Shown here piece after piece: positions 51,475-61,175 of a stretch of DNA of 64,000 nt. Every line of letters starts with the position of its first letter. Position 1 is the first letter of the stretch. A model generated the notes under the pieces. That model was not told the origin of the DNA, did no database searches, and worked only from the letters and a program-made list of their open reading frames with translations. The position numbers and the translations under genes are program-made. This DNA is from Streptomyces antnestii (GTDB lineage Bacteria; Actinomycetota; Actinomycetes; Streptomycetales; Streptomycetaceae): NCBI RefSeq assembly GCF_004005495.1, contig NZ_RZYA01000002.1:434001-498000 (forward strand), given 5' to 3'.

Positions 51475-52854
51475 TCAGCACTCGACGACGTTGAGAGCGA
51501 GACCGCCGCGGGCGGTCTCCTTGTACTTGTCCTTCATGTCGGCCCCGGTCTCGCGCATGGTCTTGATCGCCTTGTCGAGCGAGACATGGTGGGTGCCGTC
51601 ACCGTGCAGCGCCATGCGCGCCGCGGTGATCGCCTTGAGGGAGGCGACCGCGTTGCGTTCGATGCAGGGGATCTGGACCAGACCGCCGACCGGGTCGCAG
51701 GTGAGGCCGAGGTTGTGCTCGATGCCGATCTCGGCGGCGTTCTCCACCTGTTCCGGGGTTCCGCCCAGGATCTCGGCCAGGCCCGCCGCGGCCATCGAGC
51801 ACGCGGAACCGACCTCGCCCTGGCAGCCGACCTCGGCGCCCGAGATCGAGGCGTTCTCCTTGAACAGCACGCCGATCGCGGCCGCGGTCAGCAGGAAGCG
51901 GACGATGCCGTCCGGGCTCGCGCCCCGCACGAAACGGTCGTAGTAGTGCAGGACCGCGGGGACGATGCCGGCCGCCCCGTTCGTCGGGGCGGTCGCCACC
52001 CGCCCGCCCGCCGCGTTCTCCTCGTTGACCGCAAGGGCGTACAGCGTCACCCACTCCATGGCGTGCAGGGAGTCGGTCTCGGCCTCGGCGTCCGCCGTCA
52101 GGAGCTTGCGGTGCAGGGCGGCCGCCCTGCGGCGCACCTTCAGGCCGCCCGGCAGCACCCCGTCGATTCCGCACCCCTTGCGTACGCACTCCTGCATCAC
52201 CGACCAGATGTGCAGGAGGCCGGCGCGCACGTCGTCCTCACTGCGCCAGGCCAGCTCGTTCGCCATCATGATCGAGCTGATCGGCAGTCCGGTGGCCCGG
52301 GTGTGGGCCAGCAACTCGGCGCCGGTGGTGAACGGATAGCGCACCGGTGTGCTGTCCGGGACGATCTGCGGACCGCCGGCCTCCGTCTCGTCCAGCACGA
52401 AGCCGCCGCCCACGGAGTAGTACGTCCGCGACGCCAGACGGCGCCCGTCGTCGGCCGTGGCCTCGAAGGTCATCGCGTTGGAGTGGAAGTCGAGGCGCTT
52501 GTTGCGGTGCAGCACCACATCGTCGTCGAGGTGGAACGCGATCGTGTGCTTGCCGAGGAGTCGCAGGGACCGCGTCGCCTCCACGCGGTCCATCGTCGGC
52601 TGCGCGACGGCGGGGTCGACGAGTTCGGGTGTCTCGCCCTCGAGTCCCAGGACTACGGCCTTCACACTGCCGTGTCCGTGCCCGGTGGCGCCCAGCGAGC
52701 CGAACAGCTCGACGTGGACGTGGCTCGTCTCCGCCAGCAGACCGTCCTGCTCCAGGGCGTACGCGAAGGTGTGCGCCGCCCGCATCGGGCCCACCGTGTG
52801 GGAACTGGAGGGCCCGATGCCGACCTTGAACATGTCGAAGACGCTGATGGTCAT
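51475..52854 (-). CDS. sdaA: L-serine ammonia-lyase (iron-sulfur type)
   Basis: 459 residues; ATG overlaps the soxG stop (ATGA). Fused beta and alpha domains: [20 protein letters not shown], then [33 protein letters not shown] and [16 protein letters not shown]. The 4Fe-4S cysteines are in [12 protein letters not shown] and LTCDPVGG. It turns L-serine into pyruvate and ammonia. In this operon serine comes from the glycine and C1 unit that sarcosine oxidase makes, by GlyA, which is not in the window. Confidence 0.97.
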   Translation of the reverse strand: MTISVFDMFKVGIGPSSSHTVGPMRAAHTFAYALEQDGLLAETSHVHVELFGSLGATGHGHGSVKAVVLGLEGETPELVDPAVAQPTMDRVEATRSLRLLGKHTIAFHLDDDVVLHRNKRLDFHSNAMTFEATADDGRRLASRTYYSVGGGFVLDETEAGGPQIVPDSTPVRYPFTTGAELLAHTRATGLPISSIMMANELAWRSEDDVRAGLLHIWSVMQECVRKGCGIDGVLPGGLKVRRRAAALHRKLLTADAEAETDSLHAMEWVTLYALAVNEENAAGGRVATAPTNGAAGIVPAVLHYYDRFVRGASPDGIVRFLLTAAAIGVLFKENASISGAEVGCQGEVGSACSMAAAGLAEILGGTPEQVENAAEIGIEHNLGLTCDPVGGLVQIPCIERNAVASLKAITAARMALHGDGTHHVSLDKAIKTMRETGADMKDKYKETARGGLALNVVEC

Positions 52855-53444
52855 GCGGTGCTTCCCCGGTACTCGGTGCACGCGTCGACGAGCCAGGTCG
52901 CCAGGTAGGTCGCGAACGAGGAGCGGACCAGCAGCCAGACGGCGGACGCCGCCTCCTCGCGTACGACGAGGGTGACGGGGGCCTGCGCCAGGACCGTCGT
53001 GAGGCACGAACCCACGGGCGTCACGCGCGGATCGAGGTCGATGGCACACCCCTGGGCGAGCACGTCGCGGACGAGGTCCCCGGACAGGGACAGCGTGGTG
53101 CGCTGCGCGGACACGTCGGTGACGGTGGCGAACTCGTCACCGATCGCGGCCCGCAACTTCCCTGCCAGGTCGTCCTGCTGGCCCTCGGGAGCTACCAGCA
53201 GCCATTCGTCCGGGCCCATCCACAGCGCCTTGACGTCCCCCGCCATCTCGCTGCCCGAGGGACCCGGCAGCGTGATGCCGAGCGTCGCCTCGACGGCGGC
53301 GGCCGCGGGGCTGCCGGGCCGCACCCGCAGCGTGAGCTGGGTCAGGAAGGGCAGTTCCGTCGCCCGCAGGCCGGCGGGCAGCTGCGCGAGTTCGTCCCGC
53401 CAGGCGGCGAGCGGGCTGAAGCGAGTGGGCGTCTCAACCGTCAC
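52851..53444 (-). CDS. soxG: Sarcosine oxidase gamma subunit
   Basis: 197 residues from GTG (GGAGG upstream). Small subunit with typical motifs [49 protein letters not shown] and [20 protein letters not shown]-like ([19 protein letters not shown]). It overlaps soxA by 11 bp and sdaA by 4 bp. It is part of the heterotetrameric enzyme and has no cofactor of its own. Confidence 0.95.
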   Translation of the reverse strand: MTVETPTRFSPLAAWRDELAQLPAGLRATELPFLTQLTLRVRPGSPAAAAVEATLGITLPGPSGSEMAGDVKALWMGPDEWLLVAPEGQQDDLAGKLRAAIGDEFATVTDVSAQRTTLSLSGDLVRDVLAQGCAIDLDPRVTPVGSCLTTVLAQAPVTLVVREEAASAVWLLVRSSFATYLATWLVDACTEYRGSTA

Positions 53445-56295
53445 GGCGAGCTCCCTCCTTGTCGAAGAGCACGGGTTCGGTCACGGTCACGGCGACGGTC
53501 TGTCCGTCCAGTGGCACGTAGAGGGTTTCGCCGATGCGCTGCGTTCCCGAGCGCACCAGGGCCAGGGCGAACGTCCGTTGCAGGGCGTCGCTGCGGTAGC
53601 TGGAGGTGACATGACCCAGCATCGGAACGGGCGGCGCCGGAATGTCGCTGGTGGCGATGATCTGGGCGCCTTCCGGAAGGAGCGTCCGCTCGTCGGCAGG
53701 CAGCAGGCCCACCAGCTGCTTGCGGTCACCCCGCTGGTTCTCCTCGCGGGCGAAGGACCGCTTGCCCACGAAATCCGGCTTCTTCTTCGACACGACCCAC
53801 GACATGCCCAGGTCCTGCGGCGTCACGGTGCCGTCGGTGTCCTGCCCGATGATCGGGTACGCCTTCTCGGCGCGCAGCACGTGCATGGTCTCGGTGCCGT
53901 ACGGGGTGATGCCGAAGCTGTCGCCCGCCGCAATCAGGGCCTTCCACACGGTGATGGCGTCCCACGCGGGCACGTTGACCTCGTAGGCGAGTTCACCGGA
54001 GAAGCTGATGCGGCACACCCGCGCGGGGATGCCGGCGACGGGTGTGTCCCGCCACGACATGAACGGGAACGCCTCGTTGTCGACGTCGAGTTCGGGAGCC
54101 ACCAGGGCCAGCACGTCCCGGGAGCGGGGGCCGACCAGGGGGATGGTCGCCCAGTGCTCGGTGACGGAGGTGAGATGGACGCGCAGGTCGGGCCACTCCG
54201 TCTGGAGCCACTCCTCCATCCATTCGAGGATCCTGGCCGCGTTGCCGGTGGTCGTCGTGAGCAGGTACTCCTGCTCGGCCACCCGGATCACCGTGCCGTC
54301 GTCGATGGCCATGCCGTCGACGCCGCACATGACGCCGTAGCGGACCCGGCCCACCTTGAGGGTGCTCATCATGTTCGTGTAGAGCCGGTCCAGGAGCACG
54401 CCGGCGTCCGGGCCCTGCACGTTGATCTTGCCGAGTGTGGAGCCGTCCATCAGCGCGACGCCGGTGCGGGCCGCCCGGCACTCGCGCAGCACGGCCTCGT
54501 CCATGGTCTCGCCCGCCCGCGGGTAGTACCAGGGTCGCTTCCACTGGCCGACGTCCTCGAACAGCGCGCCGTGCTCGACATGCCAGGGGTGCAGCGAGGT
54601 CACGCGGACCGGGTCGAACAGCTCCCCGCGGTTGCGGCCCGCGAAGGCGGCGAAGGGCACAGGCACGGCGGGCGGACGCAGGCGCATGGTTCCCATGTCG
54701 GCGACGTCCACGCCGAGTGCCTCGGCGATGATGCCCGAGGTCATCACGCCGGACGTGCGGCCCTGGTCGTGCGCGGTGCCGATCGTGGTGTACCGCTTGA
54801 CGTGCTCCACCGATCGAAGACCGGCCCCGGTGGCCCGCAGCACGTCGGAGACCAGTGCATCTCGCTGCAGGTCGACGAACTGGTGGGAGCCGTCGGCGCC
54901 GTCCCGCGGACTCGGCACCCGCCACAGCACCCGGCCGGGTGCCGCGTCCGGAAGGGGGTCGGTGGCCGGAAGGGCGACGGGCCCGCCGGTCCTGCCGAGG
55001 GCGGACAGGGCCCGCGCGGCGGCGTCGGCGCCGTCGGCCAGACAGCCGGCCAGGGTGAAGTTCCCGCCGGCCGCTCCGGCCGTGCGGACGCAGGCCAGGG
55101 CCTGCGCCGGCACGAACGCCCCGATCGCGGCGTCGTAGCGCAGGGCGCCGCGGGCCTGGCTGAACAGCGCGACGGCCGGGTTCCAGCCGCCGGAGACGAG
55201 CAGCAGGTCGCAGTCGATGCCCTGCCGTTCGCCCGGACGTCCCTGGCCGAAGGCGGCGACGTGGGCGCGCGAGACACGCTCGATGCCACTGGTCCCGGTG
55301 ACGACATGGCCTGCGCGCACGTCGATGCCCCGCTCGTCGCACGCGGCGCGCCAGTGTGCCGGCACCTCCTCGCGGGCGTCGACCACGGCGGCGATCCGCA
55401 CGCCGGCGTCGGCCAGTTCGAGCGCGGCCGGGTAGGCGCTGTCGTTCGTGGTGAAGACGACGGCCCGCCGTCCGGGCAGTACGCCGAAGCGGTTCAGGTA
55501 GGTGCGCGCCGAGCCGGCCAGCATGATGCCGGGCCGGTCGTTGTCGTCGAACGCGACCGGCCGCTCGTAGGCGCCGGTCGCGAAGACGACCTGCTGGGCG
55601 CGGATGCGCCAGATCCGCTGGCGCGAGACGTGCTCCGGAGCTGCGGCGCCGAGGTGGTCCGTGCGCTTCTCCAGGGCCAGGACGAGCCCGTCGTCGTAGT
55701 GGCCGAAGGCGGTGGTGCGCCGGAGCACCCGCACGTCGGGCAAGGTGTCGAGCTCGGCCACGACGTCGCTGACCCACGCGGCCGAGGGGGCGCCGTCGAG
55801 ACGTTCCTGGCTGCCCAGCAACGACCCGCCGGGGAGCGGGAGTTCGTCGACGAGGATCACCCGGGCCCCGGAGCGGGCCGCCGTCAGCGTCGCGGCGAGC
55901 CCGGCGGGTCCTGCGCCGACGACCAGGACGTCGCAGTGGGCGTGCACGGTGTCGTAGCGGGCGGAGTCCGGCTCGCTGCTCAGGCGGCCCTGCCCGGAGA
56001 GCCCCCGCGCCACGAGACCCTCGTACAGCTCGACGGTCGTGGACGTGAGCATGGGCTCGGGGAAGGGCGCCTCGATCTGGACGAGCGCGTTGGGCTCTTC
56101 GACGCCGGCCGTGAGAATCCCGCGCGGCCTGCGGTACTTGATGCTGTCGGCCACGTGGTGCACGCCGCTCGCGAGCAGGGCCGAGGCGAGGGTGTCGCCG
56201 CGGTGCCCGGTGTAGGCGGTGCCGTCGAACGTGAACGAGAGGGTGATGTCGCGGTCGACGTGGCCGTGGCCGTCGGCACGGAAGGGGGCGTTCAT
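53434..56295 (-). CDS. soxA: Sarcosine oxidase alpha subunit
   Basis: 953 residues, the usual length; ATG overlaps the soxD stop (ATGA) with AGGAGG upstream. The N-terminal part resembles the ferredoxin-like SoxA domain (TFDGTAYTGHRGDTLASALL), then NAD domain (CDVLVVGAGPAGLAATLTAA) and a THF-binding aminomethyltransferase-like half (GVALMDGSTLGKINVQGPDA, VGPRSRDVLALVAPEL, FSGELAYEVNVPAWDA). It gathers C1 units onto tetrahydrofolate. Confidence 0.97.
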   Translation of the reverse strand: MNAPFRADGHGHVDRDITLSFTFDGTAYTGHRGDTLASALLASGVHHVADSIKYRRPRGILTAGVEEPNALVQIEAPFPEPMLTSTTVELYEGLVARGLSGQGRLSSEPDSARYDTVHAHCDVLVVGAGPAGLAATLTAARSGARVILVDELPLPGGSLLGSQERLDGAPSAAWVSDVVAELDTLPDVRVLRRTTAFGHYDDGLVLALEKRTDHLGAAAPEHVSRQRIWRIRAQQVVFATGAYERPVAFDDNDRPGIMLAGSARTYLNRFGVLPGRRAVVFTTNDSAYPAALELADAGVRIAAVVDAREEVPAHWRAACDERGIDVRAGHVVTGTSGIERVSRAHVAAFGQGRPGERQGIDCDLLLVSGGWNPAVALFSQARGALRYDAAIGAFVPAQALACVRTAGAAGGNFTLAGCLADGADAAARALSALGRTGGPVALPATDPLPDAAPGRVLWRVPSPRDGADGSHQFVDLQRDALVSDVLRATGAGLRSVEHVKRYTTIGTAHDQGRTSGVMTSGIIAEALGVDVADMGTMRLRPPAVPVPFAAFAGRNRGELFDPVRVTSLHPWHVEHGALFEDVGQWKRPWYYPRAGETMDEAVLRECRAARTGVALMDGSTLGKINVQGPDAGVLLDRLYTNMMSTLKVGRVRYGVMCGVDGMAIDDGTVIRVAEQEYLLTTTTGNAARILEWMEEWLQTEWPDLRVHLTSVTEHWATIPLVGPRSRDVLALVAPELDVDNEAFPFMSWRDTPVAGIPARVCRISFSGELAYEVNVPAWDAITVWKALIAAGDSFGITPYGTETMHVLRAEKAYPIIGQDTDGTVTPQDLGMSWVVSKKKPDFVGKRSFAREENQRGDRKQLVGLLPADERTLLPEGAQIIATSDIPAPPVPMLGHVTSSYRSDALQRTFALALVRSGTQRIGETLYVPLDGQTVAVTVTEPVLFDKEGARRDG

Positions 56296-56615
56296 CGGCT
56301 GGCCTCCTGACCCTTCCGCTGCGGCGCGGCGGGTGCGGTGCTCGTGGTGGAAGGGGGTGTGGCGCCGGTGTACACCGCGAGGAACTCGTGGGTGACGGTG
56401 TCACGCAGGGCGTTGAACCAGCGGCGGCAGCCGGCCGAGTGCACCCAGCGCTCGGCGAAGGGGCCCTTGGGGTTGTCGCGGAAGAACACGTACTGGGCCC
56501 ACTGCTCGTCGTCGAGCGCGTACGGGTCCTCGGGGTAGGCGATGTGCGCCTGGCCGCCGTAGTGGAATTCCGTTTCCTCGCGCTGACCGCACCAGGGGCA
56601 GGCTATGAGCTGCAT
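56292..56615 (-). CDS. soxD: Sarcosine oxidase delta subunit
   Basis: 107 residues from MQLIACPWCGQREET (GGAG upstream). Zinc site: CPWCG at 6-10 with His and Cys in VHSAGCRRWF. Other family motifs: FHYGGQAHIAYPEDP and RDNPKGPFAERWVHSAGC. Structural subunit. 26 bp after soxB. Confidence 0.95.
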   Translation of the reverse strand: MQLIACPWCGQREETEFHYGGQAHIAYPEDPYALDDEQWAQYVFFRDNPKGPFAERWVHSAGCRRWFNALRDTVTHEFLAVYTGATPPSTTSTAPAAPQRKGQEASR

Positions 56616-56641
56616 GTCGATCTCCTTGCCGTGGACGGCGG

Positions 56642-57889
56642 TCAGTGGGCGACGCCGGCCGCGCCGTGCTCGTCGACGAGGGCGCCGCTGGTGAAGCGGG
56701 AGAGGGTGAAGGGCGCGTTGTACGGGTGCGGTTCGCCGGTGGCGATGGTGTGCGCGTAGCACCAGCCGACGCCCGGTGTGGCCTTGAAACCGCCGGTGCC
56801 CCAGCCGCAGTTGAGGTAGAGGCCCTCGACGGGGGTCGCGCCGACGATGGGCGAGGCGTCGGGGGTGACGTCGACGATGCCGGCCCAGGTGCGCAGCATG
56901 TGGGCGCGGGCGAACACGGGGAAGAGTTCGAGGGCGGCCGCCATCTGGCGCTCCAGGATGTGGAAGGCGCCGCGCTGCCCGTAGCCGTTGTAGCTGTCGA
57001 TGCCGGCGCCCATCACGAGCTCGCCCTTGTGCGCCTGGGAGACGTACACGTGCACGGCGTTGGACATCACCACGGTCGGGTGCACCGGTTCGAGGAGTTC
57101 CGAGACCAGGGCCTGCAGCGGGTGGCTCTGCAGCGGGAGGCGCAGACCGGCCATGGAGGCCAGTACGGAGGTGTGTCCCGCGGCCGCGAGCGCGACCTTT
57201 CCGGCGGCGATGTCACCGCGCGTGGTCCGTACGCCGTGGATCCGGCCGCCGCGGATGTCGAGGCCCGTGACCTCGCAGTCCTGGATCAGGTCGATGCCGT
57301 ACTCGTCGGCCCGGCGGGCGAAGCCCCAGGCCACGTAGTCGTGCTTGGCGATGCCCGCGCGCGGCTGGTAGGTGGCGCCGTGCACCGGATAGCGCACGTC
57401 CTGGGAGGTGTTGACGATGGGACAGACCTTGGCGACCTCTTCCGGCTCCAGCCACTCGGCGTCGATGCCGTTGAGCTGGTTCGCGTAGACGCGGCGCTTG
57501 CTGTCGCGGACGTCCTGGAGGCTGTGCGCGAGGTTGAGCACGCCGCGCTGGCTGAAGAGGATGGGGTAGTCGAGGTCCTCTTCGAGGGTCTCCCACAGCT
57601 TCAGGGAGTGCTCGTAGATGCCGGAGCTCTCGTCCCACAGGTAGTTGGAACGGATGATCGTCGTGTTGCGGGCCATGTTGCCGCCCGCGAGCCAGCCCTT
57701 CTCCAGGACCGCGATGTTCGTGATGCCGTGGTTCTTGGCGAGGTAGTAGGCGGTGGCCAGACCGTGCCCGCCGCCGCCGACGATGACGACGTCGTAGGAC
57801 GGCTTGGGGTCGGGGTTGCGCCACAGGAAGTCGGGATGGTCGGGCAGGACGTCCTCGTGCGCGTCGGGGGCGTTGTCGATCGGGCGCAT
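56642..57889 (-). CDS. soxB: Sarcosine oxidase beta subunit
   Basis: 415 residues; ATG with GGAGG upstream. FAD motif [22 protein letters not shown], then [20 protein letters not shown]. His183 in [12 protein letters not shown] lies where the family attaches FMN covalently. It oxidises sarcosine to glycine, giving H2O2 and a C1 unit passed to SoxA. First gene of the operon, with an operator-like palindrome and a divergent GntR upstream. Confidence 0.97.
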   Translation of the reverse strand: MRPIDNAPDAHEDVLPDHPDFLWRNPDPKPSYDVVIVGGGGHGLATAYYLAKNHGITNIAVLEKGWLAGGNMARNTTIIRSNYLWDESSGIYEHSLKLWETLEEDLDYPILFSQRGVLNLAHSLQDVRDSKRRVYANQLNGIDAEWLEPEEVAKVCPIVNTSQDVRYPVHGATYQPRAGIAKHDYVAWGFARRADEYGIDLIQDCEVTGLDIRGGRIHGVRTTRGDIAAGKVALAAAGHTSVLASMAGLRLPLQSHPLQALVSELLEPVHPTVVMSNAVHVYVSQAHKGELVMGAGIDSYNGYGQRGAFHILERQMAAALELFPVFARAHMLRTWAGIVDVTPDASPIVGATPVEGLYLNCGWGTGGFKATPGVGWCYAHTIATGEPHPYNAPFTLSRFTSGALVDEHGAAGVAH

Positions 57890-57961
57890 TACTGACCAGC
57901 CTCCTGGGCCGCGGGCTGCGGATGAACGGGGTACAGGACTGCCTCAGAGCTAAAAGCCGAC

Positions 57962-57971
57962 TGATATATCA
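57962..57971. promoter_or_regulatory. Operator-like palindrome between soxB and the GntR regulator
   Basis: TGATATATCA, a perfect 10-bp palindrome in the 140-bp divergent gap. Its AT-rich content stands out, and it is the shape of GntR/FCD operators. Confidence 0.65.
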
Positions 57972-58029
57972 ATCTTCTGTTGCGCTACGCTAGGAGGGCG
58001 GAGCGAGCCGCGTCAAGGGAGGGTGTGGA

Positions 58030-58689
58030 GTGACTTCGACTTCTTCGACCGTCACCGGTCAGGGCCAGGGAACGCTGGCCGACCAGGCCTACCGCTCCAT
58101 CTCGGAACGGCTGGTGACCCTGCGGATCCGCCCCGGCGAGCCCATCAACGACGAGCGGATCGCCGCCGAACTCGGCTTCGGGCGCACCCCGGTCCGGGAG
58201 GCGCTCAAACGCCTCGAACACGAACGCCTCATCGTCTCCTACCCCCGGCGCGGAACGTTCGCCACCGAGGTGCAGATCGCCGATCTCGGACACATCTCAG
58301 AGGTCCGCCAGCAGCTGGAGCCACTAGCGGCGGGCCTCGCGGCCCAGCGCGCCGACGAGCGCCACCGCGACGAACTGGGCCAGCTGCTCGCGCAGTTGGC
58401 CGAGACACCCGAGGACGGCGCGGACCTGATCCGGCTCGACATGACGCTGCACCGCGCCATCTACGCCGCGACCCGCAACCCCTACCTGGAAGACACGCTG
58501 GTCAGGTACGACAACCTGGCCACCCGCATCTGGTGCCTCTTCATCGACCGGCTGCCGGGTCTCGCGGGCCACGTCCACGAACACGGACCGCTGTTGCGGG
58601 CCATCATCGACCGTGACCCGGACAAGGCGGCAGCCCTGGCAGCGGGCCACGTGGAAGGGTTCGAGGCGGCGATCCGGGCGGTCATCTGA
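58030..58689 (+). CDS. GntR-family (FCD) regulator divergent from soxB
   Basis: 219 residues from GTG (GGGAGGGTGTGGA upstream). Winged helix: ISERLVTLRIRPGEPINDER, LGFGRTPVREALKRLEHERL. FCD domain: SEVRQQLEPLAAGLAAQRAD, RLDMTLHRAIYAATRNPYLE (metal Asp/His) and the later His in GHVHEHGPLLRAI. It probably represses the sox operon; glyoxylate-like or C1-related inducers are possible. It is also convergent with the DUF4232 gene. Confidence 0.92.
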   Translation: MTSTSSTVTGQGQGTLADQAYRSISERLVTLRIRPGEPINDERIAAELGFGRTPVREALKRLEHERLIVSYPRRGTFATEVQIADLGHISEVRQQLEPLAAGLAAQRADERHRDELGQLLAQLAETPEDGADLIRLDMTLHRAIYAATRNPYLEDTLVRYDNLATRIWCLFIDRLPGLAGHVHEHGPLLRAIIDRDPDKAAALAAGHVEGFEAAIRAVI

Positions 58690-58712
58690 GCACGACTACG
58701 CCCTGTCGTCAC

Positions 58713-59234
58713 CTATGCGGTGACCGGAGTGATGGTGAAGATGTTCGAGCAGACGCGGAGCGCCGCCGGGATCAGGACGGAGTGGGAGGAGCCCGGGGGG
58801 AAGACCTGTATGTAGGTGCCGGTCGGCCGGCAGGAGCCGCCGATGGGACCGTTCGTGGTGTGGATGACCGCGGTGACCGTGTGGGCCGGGCGGACCGTCA
58901 CGGTGTGGATCGGCTGCGTCGTGCGTGTCGCGGGTGCACCGATCTGCTGGTGAGCGGTGTTGAGCACGCTCACGCCGGGGAAGCCGCGCAGCGTGCACGA
59001 GGTGGTGCTGGTATTGGTGAACCTGATGGGCCAGAACAGCTGCCCGGCGCCCAGGCCCTTGGCCCCCATGGACAGATAGAGGTCGCTGACGCCGCAGGCG
59101 CGCGTGCTGCTCACGGTCTGCGCCTGCGGGGCCCCGGTGGCGACCCCGGCGCCGGCGCCACTCGCGGCGAGGGCCAGAGCGACCCCGACGGTCGCGAGCT
59201 TGCCGCGTCGGGAGAGTTCGGAAGGGAGGAACAT
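58713..59234 (-). CDS. Secreted DUF4232-domain protein, second copy
   Basis: 173 residues from MFLPSELSRRGKLATVG; the ATG at 59234 has GGGGGTG upstream, and the same MFLPS start is found in the paralogue at 9651-10184. Signal peptide VALALAASGAGAGVATGA, then four cysteines in the same places (CGVSDLY, CTLRGFPGV, SCRPTGTY, VCSNIF). A longer frame upstream (MPESGNGG...) has no support in the paralogue. Function unknown. Confidence 0.85.
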   Translation of the reverse strand: MFLPSELSRRGKLATVGVALALAASGAGAGVATGAPQAQTVSSTRACGVSDLYLSMGAKGLGAGQLFWPIRFTNTSTTSCTLRGFPGVSVLNTAHQQIGAPATRTTQPIHTVTVRPAHTVTAVIHTTNGPIGGSCRPTGTYIQVFPPGSSHSVLIPAALRVCSNIFTITPVTA

Positions 59235-59392
59235 GGCCACACCCCCGTTGCCTGATTCCGGCATTTCGTCGGCTACTTGTAAAGACTAGTCGGGGGCCCG
59301 GATGGTTGCAGTCGGGGCGCCCGGGCGTCCGGCCGCCTCGCCGTCGCCCTCGCCTGCACCCACTTCGCGCACTGACGGGGACCGGTCGGCGC

Positions 59393-60946
59393 CTACAGGT
59401 GAGGCGGGACGACGGCGTCGATCAGGTGCGGGCCGGGTTCCGCGAGGGCGCGGCGGAACTGCTCGGCGAGTTCCTCGCAGGTGGTCGCCCGTGACGAGGG
59501 GACACCCATGCCTTCCGCGATCCTGGCGAAGTCCAGGCCGGGGGAGGAGAGATCGAGGAGCGTCTTCGCCGCGGGCCCCGAGAGGTCGGCGCCGACCCGC
59601 AGCATCTCGACGCGCAGTACGGCGTAGGCGCTGTTGTTGAGGATGACGGTGGTGACGTCGAGATTCTCGCGGGCCTGGGTCCACAGGGCCGAGATCGTGT
59701 ACATCGCGCTGCCGTCGGCCTCCAGGTTCACCACCGGCCGGTCGGGCGCCGCGATCGCGGCCCCGGTGGCGACCGGGATGCCCTGGCCGATCGCGCCTCC
59801 GGTGAGGGTCAGTACGTCGTGCCGGGGCGCACCGGCCGTGGCCGCGGGCAGGGCCACGCCTGACGTGTTCGCCTCGTCGGAGACGATCGCGCCGTCGGGC
59901 AGCAGGGCGCCGATGACCTCGGCCCAGTTGTTCGCGGTGAGAGGGCCGCTCGGCAGCACGGGGCGGGACGGCTCGGCGAGCGTCGGGAGGGTGTCAGGCG
60001 CCACCTCCTCGGCCAGCGCCTCCAGTGCGGCGACCACGTCCTGCGACGGGTCGGCCAGGGTGTGCATCTGGGCGCCGTCCGGCACCAGGTCGCTCGGCTT
60101 TCCGGGGTAGGCGAAGAACGAGACGGGGGAGCGGGTGCCGGCCACGATCAGGTGCTTGACGCCGTCGAGTTGTTGGGCGGCCTGCTCGGCGAGGTAGCGC
60201 AGACGGTCGAGGGCGGGCAGGCCCGCGCCGCGCTCGAGGCGGGCGGGAAAGGTCTCGACGAGCGCCCGCGCACCGGTGGCGTTCGCGATCCGGCTGGCCG
60301 CCAGGAGCCCTGGCTCACGGCAGGCCTGACCGCCGATCAGCAGCGCGACGGGCTCGCCGCCGCGCAGGACGTCGGCGACGGACGCCACCGCCTGCGGGTC
60401 GGGCGCCGCGGGAGTGCGCGGGGGCAGCGGTTCGGCGACCTGGCCGCCCTCGTCCCAGGATGCGTCGGCGGCCAGGATCAGCGTCGCGACCTGCCCCGGC
60501 GGGTCCATGGACGCGGCCACCGCGGCGGCGGCGACGGAACCGACGTCGGCGACCTGGTCGCCGCGCCGCACCCAGCCGCTCACCGAACCGGCCACCGCGT
60601 CGATGTCGGACTCCAGCGGAGCGTCGTACTTCTTGTGGTGGGTGGCGTGGTCGCCCACGACGTTCACGACGGGGGTGTGGGCGCGGCGCGCGTTGTGGAG
60701 ATTGGCCAGCCCGTTGCCGAGGCCGGGGCCCAGATGCAGCAGGGTCGCGGCCGGCTTCCCGGCGATGCGCGCGTAACCGTCGGCGGCTCCGGTGACCGCA
60801 CCCTCGAACAGGCCGAGCACGCCCCGCATTTCGGGGACGGAGTCGAGCGCGGCGACGAAATGCATCTCCGACGTGCCGGGATTGGCGAAGCACACGTCGA
60901 CGCCGCTGCGGACGAGAGTACGGATCAGCGACTGCGCGCCGTTCAT
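59393..60946 (-). CDS. Thiamine-diphosphate-dependent enzyme, acetolactate synthase large-subunit-like
   Basis: 517 residues; ATG with GAGAGG upstream. ThDP features: catalytic Glu in PGTSEMHFVAAL, LGPGLGNGLANLHNA, and the ThDP-binding VNLEADGSAMYTIS...ILNN. It is shorter than biosynthetic IlvB and, with no regulatory subunit near, closer to benzoylformate decarboxylase-like or uncharacterised ALS-like proteins. The FAD loop is not evident. The substrate is a 2-oxo acid; which one is unknown. Confidence 0.85.
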   Translation of the reverse strand: MNGAQSLIRTLVRSGVDVCFANPGTSEMHFVAALDSVPEMRGVLGLFEGAVTGAADGYARIAGKPAATLLHLGPGLGNGLANLHNARRAHTPVVNVVGDHATHHKKYDAPLESDIDAVAGSVSGWVRRGDQVADVGSVAAAAVAASMDPPGQVATLILAADASWDEGGQVAEPLPPRTPAAPDPQAVASVADVLRGGEPVALLIGGQACREPGLLAASRIANATGARALVETFPARLERGAGLPALDRLRYLAEQAAQQLDGVKHLIVAGTRSPVSFFAYPGKPSDLVPDGAQMHTLADPSQDVVAALEALAEEVAPDTLPTLAEPSRPVLPSGPLTANNWAEVIGALLPDGAIVSDEANTSGVALPAATAGAPRHDVLTLTGGAIGQGIPVATGAAIAAPDRPVVNLEADGSAMYTISALWTQARENLDVTTVILNNSAYAVLRVEMLRVGADLSGPAAKTLLDLSSPGLDFARIAEGMGVPSSRATTCEELAEQFRRALAEPGPHLIDAVVPPHL

Positions 60947-61175
60947 GGGCTGCCTCTCTGTCGTGCTGCCTGCCAGGCGGACCGACTGGCCGACTGCCTG
61001 GGCGGACCGACTGGCCGCCTGCTGGATACTAAGCGGTCGGTAAATGGGGTGTCGAGGGTCCGTCGAGCGCCCGTCCGACGCCCCGGCTCACCCGTACGGG
61101 CCGCCCTCGCGTGCGCACCGACGCCGCGCCGCCGATCGTCGAAGCATCACGATCGGCGCGGTGCGGGGGGACGGT
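60947..61175. promoter_or_regulatory. Divergent region with direct repeats and a TetR-like site
   Basis: GGCGGACCGACTGGCCG occurs at 60976-60992 and 61001-61017, 25 bp apart. TACTAAGCGGTCGGTA (61027-61042) has the partial symmetry of a TetR site. No regulator gene lies next to it. Confidence 0.5.

Noticed and set aside
52972-56310. 1,112-codon plus-strand frame opposite soxG and soxA
   Set aside because: It mirrors the sox genes, whose motifs, length and ribosome-binding sites are clear; composition is antisense-like.
59393-60946. Housekeeping acetolactate synthase (ilvB)
   Set aside because: Too short, no ilvN or ilvC nearby, and no evident FAD loop; called only as a related ThDP enzyme.
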